A stretch of 64,000 nucleotides of DNA from Tetradesmus obliquus (GCA_030272155.1 CP126207.1:2542001-2606000), one strand, 5' to 3'; positions 10,620 to 23,700 are shown, numbered from the stretch's first letter. Notes: generated by a model from the sequence alone, not told the origin. Translations and numbers: made by a program.

Positions 10620-13006
10620 ATGGGTTGGCCGGAGACTATTTCAATGCCACTGTAATCACGGGGGGCACAGTCTGCACTAGCACTGTCCGAAGTTACTGGG
10701 CTGCGAAACGCTTCTATCGACTGAGTTAGAGCCAGAACAGCATCTTATACCCGGCATAACCAGCTTGTAAGTTTATATAGGGGCTGCTCGAGCTTCGTTT
10801 CGAGCCCAAGTGCGACCTCGCACTGCGGGTCAGGTGACCTTCCTGACCTGCTCTTTACCACTGCTGGTCTTCCCGCAGCAATAGAATTCATATCTCTGCA
10901 TCATAGACTAAAACGAGCATGTAGCGCTTGAATGGCGCGTAAGGGTGTGTCCTTCCGAAAGACGTGCACGTAAACGCTTACACGTGCCTGCAACTGACAG
11001 CTTCGAAAGACCTCCAGGGGCTGCTGTGGCTGTTTGCGGCAGTCCCACAAATGTGGATTATATCGAAGTTCTTTCCCATTCAGTCTTCATTCACTGTTTT
11101 GCTAAAGAGCTACGCCCTCCAGCTTCCGCAGGGATCTTTGAGCGTGCCACAGAGCATGCTGGCGCCCAGCTGCAATGAAAAGGTTACCACCCAATGTCAG
11201 CGCAACTGCCGCGGAACCCCCCTCATGTGCTGGTTGGTAGGCCATGTTTTGATTGGACGAAGCTTGTGCAGCTTGTGCTTTGAAAGCACGACGCTGCACA
11301 GACGCAGTAGTTGCACTCTGCACATGATGATGATGAGTAATTGCACTCTGCATCTGGAGACCTGCTGTCACACTGTTACCAGTTGAGTTATACTGCACAC
11401 ACACCCCAGAGTCAACATGTTGTACAAACACACTGATGGCTGCTGCAGCAACGGTAGTAGCAGCACTCGCGTCAATGCAGGAAGCATGTTTCAGTTGCAT
11501 CATGGCATAGCAGTGTGCCAACTGCCGAAACGCAACTCGAAGTTGTCAAGGCTGGCACAAACAATCAACACGCAGCACCAGCCTCCTCATAACCCTCTTT
11601 TATTCTGTTTAAGCACAACCCTGCAACACCCAACACCCCCTGCAGCTCTGTAGCCAACATGGGCTGGCATACAGAGCAGCACAACAACACCACATGCAAC
11701 TTCCTGTGAAGGCGCGGTCAGCGCGCAGGGGAGCACTGGATGGTGCATGCCAAAAGCAGCTTATATCGCTTCATACAGCACACGGTACAGCACACCATCC
11801 ACATCAAGCGTGCAGAAATCATGTACAAGCAGGCAAACGTATGCAACAAGCATGCATGACAAAAGCAGCTTCTATCACCCACCCAGCACGGGGCACATCA
11901 AGCGCGTAGCTGCCTACTCACTTTCTCGTGCCAGACACACACGGATGAGAGCCTGCAACAGCACATGCACACACATGCACAGCACATGCACAGCACAGCA
12001 CATGCACAGCACATGCACAGCACAGCACATGCACAGCACATGCACAGCACATGCACAGCACAGCACATGCACAGCACATGCACAGCACATGCACAGCACA
12101 TGCACATGCAGCCCATCTCCCTTTCCAATCATATATACCACACGCAAGCCTGATGTATGCTTCCTGGCTAGGCAGGGTGCAGCAAGAGGACTATGCCTGC
12201 TGCCACCGCTGCTGCTGCTGCTGTTGCTGCATGCTTGGTGTGTTGGTCACACACAGTATGCGATGTAACAGGAGGGCTGCTGCTGCTGCTGCTGCTGATA
12301 ATGCATGCTGGGCGTGGTGGCACACACAGTATGCCAAATGAAAAGTGCCCAAACAGCAGCACAGCTACACGCTGCGTTTGATCTGTTCAGCACTCAATGT
12401 GCACTCGTGCACCCAGCTGCAGTGGACACACAGCACACCAGCAGCACCCCAACTACAGACGCGCAGCAGCAGTAGCAGCAGCAGCACTAGACAGTATGCT
12501 GCACACGAGCAACTGCCTGCACCTGTGCCACCGCATGCTGCCATCACAGGACCTGCTGCTGCGCCTGCAGCACAGGAGCAGCGAAAGGCGCAATCGAGCT
12601 GTGCTGCTGCAGCAGCTGCTGTGCTCCTACTGCACTCATTCCAGCTGCCACCCAACCAGGCTATTGTGGCACACAAAACAGCTGTACTGTGGCACATCTG
12701 CAAATGCAGCTGGCACCAGCTGCTGCTTCCAGCCTTCACTTCTCAGGCATACATTGTATGACCCCACGAGATCTGCCACTCTGACACAGCTGCTCCTACC
12801 GCCGGTTGCTGCTAAGGCAGTGCCCACAGCTCAACCAACCTTGCCCGGCTGATAAATCGGCACCAAGAACCACCGCTCACGCCGGCGTGGTTGTTGCAGT
12901 TGCTGCTGCTGCTGCTGCTGCTGCTGCCAGCGTGCACGTACATGAGCACAATTGCCGCAACACCGTATACGCTGCACTGCTGGTGCTGCTGCTGCTTGGC
13001 GCGAAA
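10620..13006. other. Intergenic region between RAB7 and the metalloprotease
   Basis: I see no supportable gene. The stretch holds the 3' flank of RAB7 (transcribed leftwards) and the promoter of the metalloprotease near 10650-10950. CAG/CTG-rich segments lie at 12200-12300 and 12460-12640, and a short-period microsatellite at 11962-12110. The longest frames are composition-driven and start at non-ATG codons. Confidence 0.5.
11962..12110 (+). repeat. Microsatellite of ACATGCACAGC units
   Basis: Roughly 13 units of an 11-bp ACATGCACAGC motif with some 5-bp CACAG insertions, giving alternating 11- and 16-bp spacing. Confidence 0.8.
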
Positions 13007-13581
13007 TCAGCAGCAGGAAGACGTCTTGCGCTGCTGCTGCACAGTATTCATGTCCAGCGTGTCTGGCACATAGCTGCAGAGCAGGGGTGGCAGCAGCAGC
13101 AGCAGCAGACAGGGTATTAGCGCAAAGCTTAGTAAGCCCAACCGCAGTGTTTGTATCCAATCTGTCTAGCACGTTGCTGCACGGCTGAGTGTTGAGTGTC
13201 CTCCTTGGCTGCCCAACACCAAAACAATAGATACACAGAAACCGCAAGAAAAACACAGGAACCGCAAGGCTGGAGCAGCAGGACTGCCAAATACTGATTC
13301 TCCAAAAGAAGGAAAAAGAGCACGGGAACTCACAACTCCTCCTCTGGCTCGTTGCGCAGCGCGTGGCGCGCAATGCAGCCAAAAGCAGGCTCCACATTCA
13401 CATCTTCCTTGGCACTTGTCTCATAGTGAGGGATGTTGCCCTTGGCGCCGCACCACGCCTTGGCCTTCTTCTCTGACACCTGGCAGCAGCAGCAGCAGTG
13501 ACGGCAGCAGCAGCAGTTGAGTCTCAAAGAGAGGAATGTTGCCCTTGGCGCCGCACCACGCCTTGGCCTTCTTCTCTGACA

Positions 13582-13627
<46 letters not shown>

Positions 13628-15508
13628 GCAGTGGCGGCAGCAGCAGCAGCAGCAATTAATATTCATGGTGAGGGATGTTGCCCTTGGCGCCGCACCACGC
13701 CTTGGCCTTCTTCTCTGACACCTGGCAGCAGCAACAGCAGCAGCAGCAGCAGCAGCATTACACTCAACAGGTGACTGTAAGCTGCCCGGTCATCCCAAGC
13801 AACCAAAAGCAATCTTGTCCCTGCCCAGCCGTGAAAGGTCCCACCTGCCTTCCTTGCTTGACAACATGCATTCTCCCTCTGTGATCTGTGTTTGCACTGT
13901 GAAGTTTCAAGTTTCAACTGCAAACTGCCAAAGTCCCGCTGTGAAGTCCTCACCTGCCGGCCCTTGCCCTCGTCCTCGTCGATCTTGTTGCCCAACACCA
14001 CGAAGGGGAAGTTCTCCGGGTCGCGCGGCTGCGCCTGCAGGACACAACAAAGAAAATAAGCATTCTCTGGAGAAAACCAGGCTCAATGGTGGCGGCGTCG
14101 GCACCTGAGCAACATCAGCTGACGCGACTTTGCCAAGCCCTGTTCAAAACCTGATGCTGCATGCCAGGCTCGGCGCTTCACATGGCCTGACACTTGCTGC
14201 TGAGCTGTATCAGGATCTTGTCTGGCGAGACTTCCAGCAACAACGGACCCACCACACCTGCATTCCTCCTGTAACCTGAGCAGGACACTGCTCCACCCTA
14301 CCTCTGCGCCACTGATGCATGCCTAGGGCTTCAGTGTATCGCTTAGCTAGCCTCAGCTTCAATACCAAGCTGCTGACCTGTATCAAAAACTCGTCTCGCC
14401 AGGTGTCCAGCGACTCTGCTCAAGAGCCTTTTTTCAACCTGAGCAGGCCAGAGCGCAAACCTTACCAGAACCCCTGGTGACGCAGCTGCAGACAGCCCAG
14501 AGTTTGACACCAACCTGTATCAGGAACTCGTCTCGCCAGGTGTTCAGCGACTCGAATGACTTTGTGGAATTCACGTCATACACCAGCACGCAGCAGTCTG
14601 CGCCCCTGTAGAACGCAACTCCCAGCGACTGAAAGCGTTACATGCCTAGGGTTGCGTTGTTTTACTGCTGACCTGTGTCAGGAACGCCAGGTGCCCAGCT
14701 ACTTGCAGCAGCTGCACGCAAACCTTTCCTAAAACCTGAGCCGGCCACTGCCAAGCCCTACCTGTATCAGGAACTCGTCTCGCCATGTGTCCAGCGACTC
14801 GAATGACTTTGTAGAATTCACGTCATACACCAGCACGCAGCAGTCTGCGCCTCTGTAGAACGCAACTCCTAGCGACTGAAAGCGCTCCTGGCCTGCGGTG
14901 TCCCAGATCTGCAGGCACAGCACGGCACAGCATGGCAGATCAAGCACAGAGCAGCAGACACAACACAGCAATGCAGATCTACAGAGCAGCACAGCGCAGT
15001 TGTCCCAGCAGGTCTGCTGGCACAGCACTGCACAGCAGGTCTGCAGGGGCAGCACAGCACAGCGCAGCTGAGCAGCAGGGCCTGCTGCGAGTGCATGCAT
15101 GGTGCCAAAAGCATCAGGTTTGTTTGCATGAGTGCATCTTGTACGCGTGCTTGGGTCGAAGGTGTGGGTGGCAGTTGGGCATGTGAAGGTACCCCTGGCA
15201 GGTGCTGATAGTGAGGCAGGGTTGCGTGTGAGCAACTGCAACCTTTGCCTACCTGCATGGTTACCAGCTTGTCGTCGATTTGGATTTCCTTTGTCAGGAA
15301 GTCCGCGCCGATCGTGGCCTTGTACTCCTTTGAAAACTTCTTCTGCACGTACTGGTTCATGAGCGATGTCTTGCCCACACTGCAGCAAGGCAGGGCCCGG
15401 GTAAGCGATCCATGTGCTAGAGTGCCTAAAGCATCGGAAGGGCTGGGATCCGCACCCGCTGTCGCCCAGGATGATGACCTTAAGCAGCTTGCGCTTCTTC
15501 GTGGCCAT
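13007..15508 (-). CDS. RAB7: Rab7-type small GTPase
   Basis: Six coding exons: 15456-15508, 15253-15379, 14762-14908, 13954-14034, 13334-13479, 13007-13073, totalling 621 nt (206 aa, against about 207 in animals). Rab7 directs late-endosome/vacuole fusion and trafficking. The P-loop GDSGVGKT spans intron 1. Switch I/effector sequence is [18 protein letters not shown]; switch II is [14 protein letters not shown]; the base motif is NKID, with ETSAK after it. The stretch [15 protein letters not shown] is diagnostic of the Rab7 subfamily. The C-terminus [20 protein letters not shown] ends in Cys-Cys, a double geranylgeranylation site, where many Rab7 proteins have Cys-X-Cys. Start ATG is at 15506-15508, with [18 protein letters not shown] matching the family N-terminus. 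Divergent from the RRM gene at 16140. Confidence 0.95.
13520..13725 (-). repeat. Two acceptor-side echoes of RAB7 exon 5
   Basis: At 13583-13524 and 13722-13670 the minus strand repeats CTG-rich acceptor + [17 protein letters not shown] almost perfectly, upstream of the parent at 13334-13479. Each copy keeps the (CTG)nCCAG acceptor, so it could compete in splicing. After GNIP the copies diverge from the exon. Confidence 0.85.
14205..14640 (-). repeat. Donor-side echoes of RAB7 exon 3
   Basis: The best copy, about 14637-14516, repeats the exon from SLGVAFYRG to EFLIQ with its donor and is nearly intact. Shorter, more decayed ends lie at about 14437-14385 and 14250-14210. All lie downstream of the parent exon 14762-14908 in the sense direction. 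Confidence 0.8.
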
Positions 15509-16139
15509 GTTTGCTTGCTGTGTGTGTAGGCCAGGCAAGAACTAGGCAGCTCAGGTGACTCAGTGCCGTTGTGAGGGCAGCGTAGGCGTAAAACAGCAGG
15601 CCACACTCCACACTCAGCGAGAAGAGCACCAAACTTTGTTACTGACACCAGCAGGGTTCTTGGAATGAAAGTGGGGGTAACCAATGCACTTGTGCACTGG
15701 AACCTCTGTTCACGTTTCGGCTTGGCTGGTTGTCTGTATTTCTTCCTCATTGGGACCGCAACAGTTTGTGAGCAGCACTCACCACCGGAGCAAGCCCTTC
15801 TGCTGCCCCCAGCAACGCAAAGGTACATACCTACAGCTCGGTTGTCTACAAGGCAGGAAGCAAAAGCTTGTACCTGGTCTCGCAGGGCAGCAGCTGCATA
15901 TGCAGTGGTCTGGCTGCTTGCTGCTCTGCGAGCTTCGCCAAACCGTGCCGCGGCCTCTGCAAGGCTCTTTATAACAACATAACTGGTATCTGCCTATAGC
16001 GATACATATTGCAGCATGGTAGCTGCGAGAGTAGCCACAGGCTCGGCTAGCATGCAACCGCCTGGTGCTCATCGGTGCTGGCTCAGTCTGTGCATTCGCG
16101 CGCTGCTCGCTGCGCTTAACACTGCAGGCAATCTTCAGC
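15509..16139. promoter_or_regulatory. Divergent promoter between RAB7 and the RRM gene
   Basis: About 630 bp separate the two start codons, which face apart. No gene or CAG array is seen. TATA-like stretches are weak and no specific motif can be named; the call rests on position alone. Confidence 0.5.
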
Positions 16140-18883
16140 ATGGCGGATCACCAGGATGCCGGGCCAGAGTACAAGGTGTTTGTGGGCGGCATCAGCTGGC
16201 AGATGGACGACACTGCTCTCATGAAAGGTGCGGGCTCGGATCTGTCGGTTTGGCAGCGCGGGATGGACATCCAGACTTGTAGATGTCATGTCACGCCAGC
16301 AATGGGGCTGTTGCTTTGTGCTGAGCTGTAGATCTAGCAGCTTCGCTGCAGCAGCAGTCACAGCAGCATTCAGGACAAGAGGACTGCAGTGCTGAATGGC
16401 AAGCATACTGGCTGTGGCGTCCAGCAGGTGTTTGCATTGCTGGGGACACGGCACAGCACTCCAGCATATCCACTTGTACAGACACCAGCAGCACCTTTCA
16501 CAGCGACAGGCTCGTTCTAGCATGCCTCTCTTCAGCACTCGTTCACCCCATGGCTCCCGCCCTGTCCTGCAAACTCTTGCACACTTGCCTTTCCTGCAAG
16601 CAGAGTTTGAGCAGCACGGCGCCGCCAAGGCATCTACTGCACTTGCTCGGTGTGCTTTATTCACCGCATTTTGCAAACTGCCCTGCAAACTTCTTGCAAG
16701 CAGAGTTTGAGCAGCACGGCGCCGCCAAGGCGGAGGTGATGATGGACAAGATGACCAACCGCAGCCGCGGCTTCGGCTTTGTGTGGTTCAACAGCCGCGC
16801 CGGCATGGAGGACGCAATCCGTGACAAGCACAACGCGGAGATTGACGGCCGCCGCATCTCCGTCAAGGAGGCCATCCCGCAGGAGCAGATTCCACCTGGT
16901 GCGCCTTTGAGTAGTGGTTTGGATATGACCATTTCCCAAGCATGTATGGTGTGTTGTAAGGGATTTTGGTTGGGTGGTAATGTCTACAGTAATGCACAGC
17001 AGGCATGACGGCCGCTGCGTCTCTGTCAAGGAGGCGATGTTGCAGGAGCAGATCCCACCTGGTGCGCGGCGCGCATGCCTTGCTCTGTCTGCTGGGTTGA
17101 TAAATGCCTGACATGCCTTGAAATCTGTTTGCCTTTGACTGAGCCATGCATCGGCCGCCGCATGTCTGCGATGGAGGCCATCCCATAGGAGCAGATCCCA
17201 CCTAGTGCGCTGTTATGGTGCTTACGCCGAGTTCCCTTTGCTTGAAATCCTTGGTAGAGTGTTTCAGATGGTTCTGGGCTGGGTTATGTGTTGCACAGTA
17301 GGCATGCCGGCTGCCGCATCTCATTCAAGGAGGCGACTCACAGGAGCAGATCCAAGATGCGCGTTCCAAAGGGCCTTGCATCGAGATTGCTGTGCCATGC
17401 GTGGCGGGTGTCATGCTCAGGGTGCCGGGGCTGGCTATTGGCTGATCTTCTGTGCACGCGCTGATGTTGCTTGTGTGCCTGCTGCTGCCGCTGTTGCTGC
17501 TGTTGTCTTGTGTTCTGCACTGCAGAGCAGCGCGGCCGGGACCGCGTCAGGGCTGGCGCGTCGCGCTACCCTGACAGGTATGATAGGTATGACAGGTGGG
17601 TATATATACACCAGGGTATATATACCCTGTTGGGCGCAGCGGCAGCATTGTGACAGCGGGGATGTGGCAGCGACAGCAGTGGTTTACACAGCAGGGCAGT
17701 GCCTGACAGAGCAGCGGGTGTGCAGGGTGACTTGCGCTGGCATGGCAGCTGTTGGGCGCAGCGGTTGTGTGACAGCGGCTGTGTGGCAGCGGTGGTTTGA
17801 TGGCTGCAGTGTGGCAGCGGCAGTGTAACAGCGGCCATGTGACAGCGGCCATGTGACAGCGGCAGCGGTGCATCACACACAGCGGTTATCTGATAGGGCC
17901 GCGGGTGTGCAGACTGACTTGCGCTGGCTTGACAGCTCAGGCGGCAGCACAGGCAGCAGACAGCGCGGTAGGGAGTGCATTCTCGAGTGACAAGGGATGC
18001 AGCAGCAGCGAGATGCACCAGCCAACACACAGCTAGAACCAAACGCCACTGCTTTATTGGCTCACCTCTTTTGTGCGCTGCTGCTGCCGCGCTGTTTGCT
18101 GTTTCTTAGCAGCAAGGGCTACGACAGCCGTGGCGGCTACGACAGCCGCGGCGGCTATGGCGGTTACGACAGCCGCAGCGGTTACGGCGGCTATGACAGC
18201 CGTGGAGGCTACGGTGGCGGTTACAGGTGAGGCTGGCACATGCGTTCGACTGTCCAGCGATCTGTCTTTGATGCGTACCTTGTGTGTCCAGTGGTGTGTG
18301 CCGCGATCTGATGAGCGTTTGGTCCAGCCATGTATCAAACAATCTCTCCAGCATTCGTCCAGCGTGGGCCGAGCAGTGTGTCCAATGATCAGCTTCTGCA
18401 ATCGCTATGCATTCTGCACCGTCCACATCTGCTTTTGACGCTGGACCTGCCATCATATCTACTGTTATAACACTGCTTGCCTGGTTTAGTCATTTTCCAC
18501 CAACAGCAACTACTACGGCCGCGACCCCTACTACGGCAGCGGCTGCGGTGCAGCTGCTTTGTCCTGCCACTCTTATTACATTTCTGACGCCGCCTGCCTC
18601 TTGTCTGCCTTCCTCTCACGCCTGCAGCGACTACTACGGCCGCGACCCTTACTACGGCGGCGGCTACGGCGGCGGCTATGGCGGCTACGACGCGCGCAGT
18701 GGCGGCTACGACTCCCGTTCTGGCGGCTACGGCGGCGGCTACGGCGGCAGCGCGCCGGCTGCCGACAGCCGCGGCGGCGGCGGCTACGGCGGTGCCGCTG
18801 GCGGCGGCGGCTACGGCCCGGACAGGAGCGCCCCGCGCAGCTACGCGAGCGCGCCGCGCAGCGGACCCTACGAGCGCCGCTAG
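16140..18883 (+). CDS. Glycine-rich RNA-binding protein, single RRM
   Basis: Five exons: 16140-16227, 16704-16898, 17526-17577, 18113-18226, 18628-18883, totalling 705 nt (234 aa). The RRM covers about residues 10-88: RNP2 is KVFVGGISW and RNP1 is RGFGFVWF (Trp where Thr/Val is common). A linker QRGRDRVRAG follows. The tail has GYDSRGGY/GGYGGYDSR repeats, DYYGRDPYYGGG and a final PRSYASAPRSGPYERR. Proteins of this layout bind RNA in nucleus or cytoplasm and act in splicing, stability or cold and circadian responses; the exact role cannot be read from sequence. Exon 4 has a CAGCAG acceptor (18110 or 18113), which would add or remove one Ser. The glycine tail is a likely low-complexity, phase-separating region. 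Divergent from RAB7. Confidence 0.92.
16590..17365 (+). repeat. Echoes around RRM exon 2
   Basis: The acceptor-side copy at about 16596-16633 (AGTTTGAGCAGCACGGCGCC) precedes the parent at 16704. Donor-side copies follow at about 17007-17062, 17149-17213 and 17297-17358 (GRRISVKEA..QEQIPP in the parent), decaying with distance. The third copy has lost the donor. Confidence 0.8.
17640..17935 (+). repeat. TGTGACAGCGGC-type minisatellite in RRM intron 3
   Basis: Degenerate tandem units of roughly 12-16 bp built on GTGTGGCAGCGG/TGTGACAGCGGC. A longer direct repeat containing GACTTGCGCTGGC recurs at about 17728 and 17918. Confidence 0.6.
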
Positions 18884-20708
18884 GCGTGAGGGTTGTCAGG
18901 AGGTGTTCCCTGCAAACAAGAGGCCATGCGCTGCGACTGCTGCTTGCGGCGGGGTGTCTCCTGCAAGCAGCAGGTGTTTCCTGCAAGCGGGGAGGTGTTT
19001 CCTGCAAGCAGCTGGAGCAGGCGGCGCTGTGCGGGCGTAGTGATGTCTGCTTCAGTGGCGGCATGTGCGCGGATTCGTCAAGCACTGGTTCCGTTGCTTT
19101 ACCATGGCCTGCGGTGGGATATGTATGTAGTATGGTGTGTTTCATTCGCGAGTTTTGCGGACTGTCCTTGTATATTGCTTTTGGTGCGGTGCTTGACCTG
19201 TGTGTTGCCGGACGCGTTGCGTTTCATCTGCTGCAAGCATGCCAGTGGGTCGATTCTTTCAGGTTGCAGGGTTGCAGCTGTGCTTTTGCAGCATGCTCAG
19301 CATACAGTGCTTGGCAGTGGGGCTGGCTGCAGTGTAGTGCAGCACTGCCTGCATGTGCTGGCTGGCAGTAGCAGTGGTGCATGCCGAAGTGCTGTTGGTG
19401 TCGCCACAGCTAACGCAGCCTGCAGGGATGCAGAGCAGCTGTAGTTGTCAAGCAGCTGCAGTGTCAGATGCGGCTGCAGCTGCAGCGCAGTTGCAGTAGC
19501 AATGTCATGGCTGTTACAGCTGTTGCTTGCTGCTTCGGTGCCTTTTGCAGTGCAGCTGGGCATGTGTTTCAGCATGCAGTTGCTTTGTCAGTGGGATGGT
19601 TGCAATGCAGTGCTACAGTAGCAGCACAGTGCACAGGCCAGTAGTGTTTGGTTGCTGCAGCATCAGTGCACAGGCCAATGGTAGTGTGATGGCAGCACAG
19701 TGCCACAGGAGCAGAACATTGCACAGGCCAGTTGACCCTTTGGTTGCTGCAGCATCAATATGCAGTGTGCTGCAGCATGTTTCAGTACCAGTTGTGGCGG
19801 TGCCAGTTGCCGCCACAGGTTGTGCAGCATACCAGCATGCGCATGATGCGCCCAGCACAGCACAGCTGTCAGTGGCACAGCTGCTCGTTTGAATTCAGCC
19901 ATGTAACAATTACAGCACCAGCATATTGCTTCTCAGCTGCAGCAGCAGTTTTTGCTGTCTCAGCGGTGCCACAGCTTGCAGGACTATGCAGGGCGACAGC
20001 AGCAGGTAAGGCGGTAAGTGGCTGGTTTTCACTGGCAGTGGACAGTGCGGTTTCAAGTTCACATACGTTGCAGTGCAGTGCAGTGTTGCAGTCATGACGC
20101 CTGTCAGGTGAGTGGCATGAAGCAGGTGCACCAGGCAGGCCAGCAGTAGCAGCAGCAACAGCAGGCGCCCAGGTGAGTTTGTGTGCGGGAGTTATGGCGG
20201 CGGTTGGAGTGTGCTGGATGGCAGGCAGTGGCCCTTAACGCTAAAGCAGGTGAGTTGCTTTTCAGCTGCAGCTGTGTTACCCAATCATGTGATCAGGGAC
20301 TTGAACGCATTGCTGTCTGCAGGGTGGGTGGGTGTGCTTGGTACAGGCGGTTGGTGGCGAGCCATGTGCCCTGCGCCCGTCTCTACTGCTGTAGGCTGTG
20401 CCAGCACCTGCTGCGACAGCAGTGTGACTGGCCGGCAGAAATTTGCAGTATTGCGTGCAGTGAAGCCAGCTGAGCCATCGCGCTCTTTGCCCGGTCTTTG
20501 ACACGCTGCTTCACCCGCCAGGGTTCTGGCGTGGGTGTTCCTGATGCCATTCCAACGAGTGGCTTCTGTGTAACCCATCTTGACACGATAAATGGTACGT
20601 TGATTGTTTGGCTGTGTGCTCAAATCACTGAACACCAACCCCTAGCCTGGCCGGTGGTGCGGACCTGTTCCCCGCTGCTCACAGCACCTCATCGCTCGTT
20701 TGCTCGCC
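18884..20708. other. Intergenic, 3' flank of the RRM gene and 5' flank of GST
   Basis: No gene seen. Short direct repeats of CCTGCAAGCA.. lie at 18900-19020, then a stretch rich in degenerate GTGGCAGCACAGTG-like units at 19550-19900. A plus-strand TGTAA at 19902-19906 is the first clear algal-type poly(A) signal I noticed after the RRM stop. Confidence 0.5.
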
Positions 20709-23700
20709 ATGATTTCTGCCCAGCACCGCAACATGGCAGCGTTGACTGGTCAACGTGCGTCTACTGCTGCAGCAATGCGTGGCCCAGCAGTGCTCCGGGG
20801 GCCATCCAGGGTAGTCACTCCTGCCCGCAGATCAGTGCGAGCATATGCTACTGCTGGCAAGCCTACGCTCATCTACTTCCCAATTCCTGGAAGAGCTGAA
20901 GTTGCAAGGCTGTGCTTCACGATCGGAGGCGTCGATTTTGAGGCAAGCAGCGGGCTGTGGGAAAAAGCAACTCCCCTGCTGCTGACAGTGCTGCACTAGT
21001 GTGTGGTTGCCCTGCTGTCCTTCAGTCACCACCTCAGACCCAGCGGTACTACTTTGGTTAAACACAAAACATCGTTTACACTTGTGGTTTGCAGCTGTCT
21101 GCTGCTGATCAGCAGCTGCTGCATGCCACCAGGCTGGCTGGGGCTTCTGTTCTGGCAGTACTGTACTGCAGGCATGCACTGCCTGCCTACTCAGGCCATG
21201 CAAAAGAGACCAGGAGCTGTCAATGCCAGGTTCAAATAAAAGGGACTGCGTGTAACACCGCTGCTGTTGCTGCTGCTGCTGCAGGACAAGCACATTGACT
21301 TTGCCAGCTGGCAGGAGATGAAGGCGCAGACGCCCTTCGGGCAGGTGCCTGTGCTGCAGCTGGGCGAGCAGATGATTGCACAGAGCGCAGCCATCGGTGA
21401 GTGCGCTGCTGTGTCCTCTTGTGTTTCGTCAGCCGTTCTAGTGATGGCAGCAACGTGCTTCCGTAGGCTGCACGCCTGCAGGTGCATCTGGCAGGACAGA
21501 GGTGTGGTGCCGGCGCTGCAGCTGGGGCAGCAGATAATCGCACAAAGCGCGGCAACCGCTGAGTGCGATGCGTTGTCTCCTTTGATAACTCTCTTCTTCC
21601 TTGTGTGGCAGAAGCTTCAGCAAAAATATGGCGCAGTGCGGCACGCCAGATGGCCCTGCAAGGCAACCTTTAGTGTTCCTTCATGCCTGTTCCTGGAGGC
21701 ATGCAGGCCTGCCTGGCTGGGGCAGCAGCAGCAGCTGCTGCAGCAGCAGCAGCAGCAGCAGAAGTAGCGCTTCCAGAGGCATGCAGGCCTGCATGGCTGC
21801 CTGCGGGTGCATTGTGCTTTGCAGCAGTGGGATGTGCTGCCAGTGCTGCAGCTTGGGAAGCGAATGCGCTCACACATCACAACGTTTCCTGAGCAATGTG
21901 CCTCCTGCCTATCAGCAATTTCTCTCCTCCGTTCTACCTACATTAGTTCAAGATCATATCTTTCACTTGTTTCCCAATGCAGACCGCTATGCAGCCAAGT
22001 TGGCCGGGCTGGTTCGTAGCGACCCGCTGGCAGCAGCACACACCCCACACACTTTTGACTGAAGTAGTATCATTTGTTATACTTTCTGTCTGTTGTTGTT
22101 CTGTTCATGATTCATTGTTCAAATGCCGCAGACCATTATGCAGCGAAGCTGGCAGGGCTAGTGCCCAGTGCCCCCCTTGCAGCAGCACTAGCTGACCAGG
22201 CCTACTTCTTCGTGGAAGACGTCCTGCAGGTGTGTCATTTGTTATTGTGTTACTTGTAAGCACTATGTAACATGGCCTTGTAACAGGCTGCAGAGAGTGC
22301 AACCAGCACACTGATGATCGTTATGTGTCACTCAAGTTTATTCACCTGGTTTTGCAACCTGGGAGAAAGCGCACAAAACAAAAGACTATACAAAGCAGCC
22401 GTGTTACCAAGGTCTGGCTCAATCGTCACTTCTTGTGTTTTTTTCAGGTGCTCGTGCCCGACTTCCGCGTGAAGGGCCCCAAGGAGCAGAACAGGGCGCA
22501 CTCACATATCACGCACAGTTGCAGGCCTGCTCAACAACATGGCATGCCAACCATCCATACGGCTATGATTCAGCATACATGCAGGTGTCATAACAATGTT
22601 ATACCAATTCTGCTTTTGCAGGTGCTGGTGCCCACGTTCCGCATCAAGGACCCTGAGGAGCAGAAGAAGGCTCGGCAGGAGCTGGCCCAAGGGGCACTGA
22701 AGGAAAAGCTGGTACTGCTGGACAAGCTGGTGGTGAGATGTCATTTTTGTGTCAAATAGCGTGTTACATTGTAATTTGTGTCGCAAGACGATGTCAGCGT
22801 GCCAGCAGAGTGTGGGGTGGCAGGATCTGGCCCAGGGGGCATTCAAGGAAAAGCTGGCGCTGCTGGACAAGCTGGTGGTGAGGGCAATGTGATGTTACTT
22901 GTGTGTTACATTGTTGTATGTGGCGGCAGAGGATGTCATTGTCATTGTGTTGCTGTTGCTGTTTACTTCCTGTCAAGAGTCAACACGCTGCTGCTGTTGC
23001 TGCTGCTGCTGTTGCAGGCGGGGCGTCCCGGCAGGTACATTGCCGGCGACGGGCTCAGCCTGGGTGACCTGGCGATCTTCAACAACCTCAGCATGATGCG
23101 CTCAGGGCTGATGGCAGGTGAGGATGATCTGAAAGTCAAGCCTTGAAGTTTGAGATGCATGCAGTTACCGGCAGCGTGAGCTTGTGGTGCTTCTGATCTC
23201 TTCCAAGGCTCAGGGAGCACAGCTAACCGTTTATGAAGGTTTGTGTTGGATTTTGCGGTGGGTCATGGCTGTGTCGCTGAGCCTGGGTGATGTGGCAGTC
23301 TTCAACAACCTGAGCATGATGCGCTCAGGGCTGATGGCAGGTGCGGCATCACATACCTGGACATCTGAAGTGTTTTGGGATGCATGCAGGCACCTGCAGC
23401 ATGAGCTGCTGGTGCTTTAAATATCTTCCAGGATTCAGGGAGCACAGGATATATTTTTGAACTGCCTGTGGGGTTTTGCGGTGGGTCATGGCTGTGTCGC
23501 TGAGCCTGGGTGATGTGGCAGTCTTCAACAACCTGAGCATGATGCGATCAGGACTAATGGCAGGTGCGACTTTTCGTTTCAATTGTTGCAGCAACCGGTC
23601 AACATGTCATCGTAGCGCGTTCCTAACGTTGCCCCTGCCATCAGACATACGAGAAGCGTCCCCGCACTTGCAGCCTTCTGCAGCGATGTCGTCAGCAAGC

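Noticed and set aside
11102-11521. Minus-strand frame of about 139 codons
   Set aside because: No ATG at its start, no recognised motif, and no echoes around it, unlike every real exon in this window.
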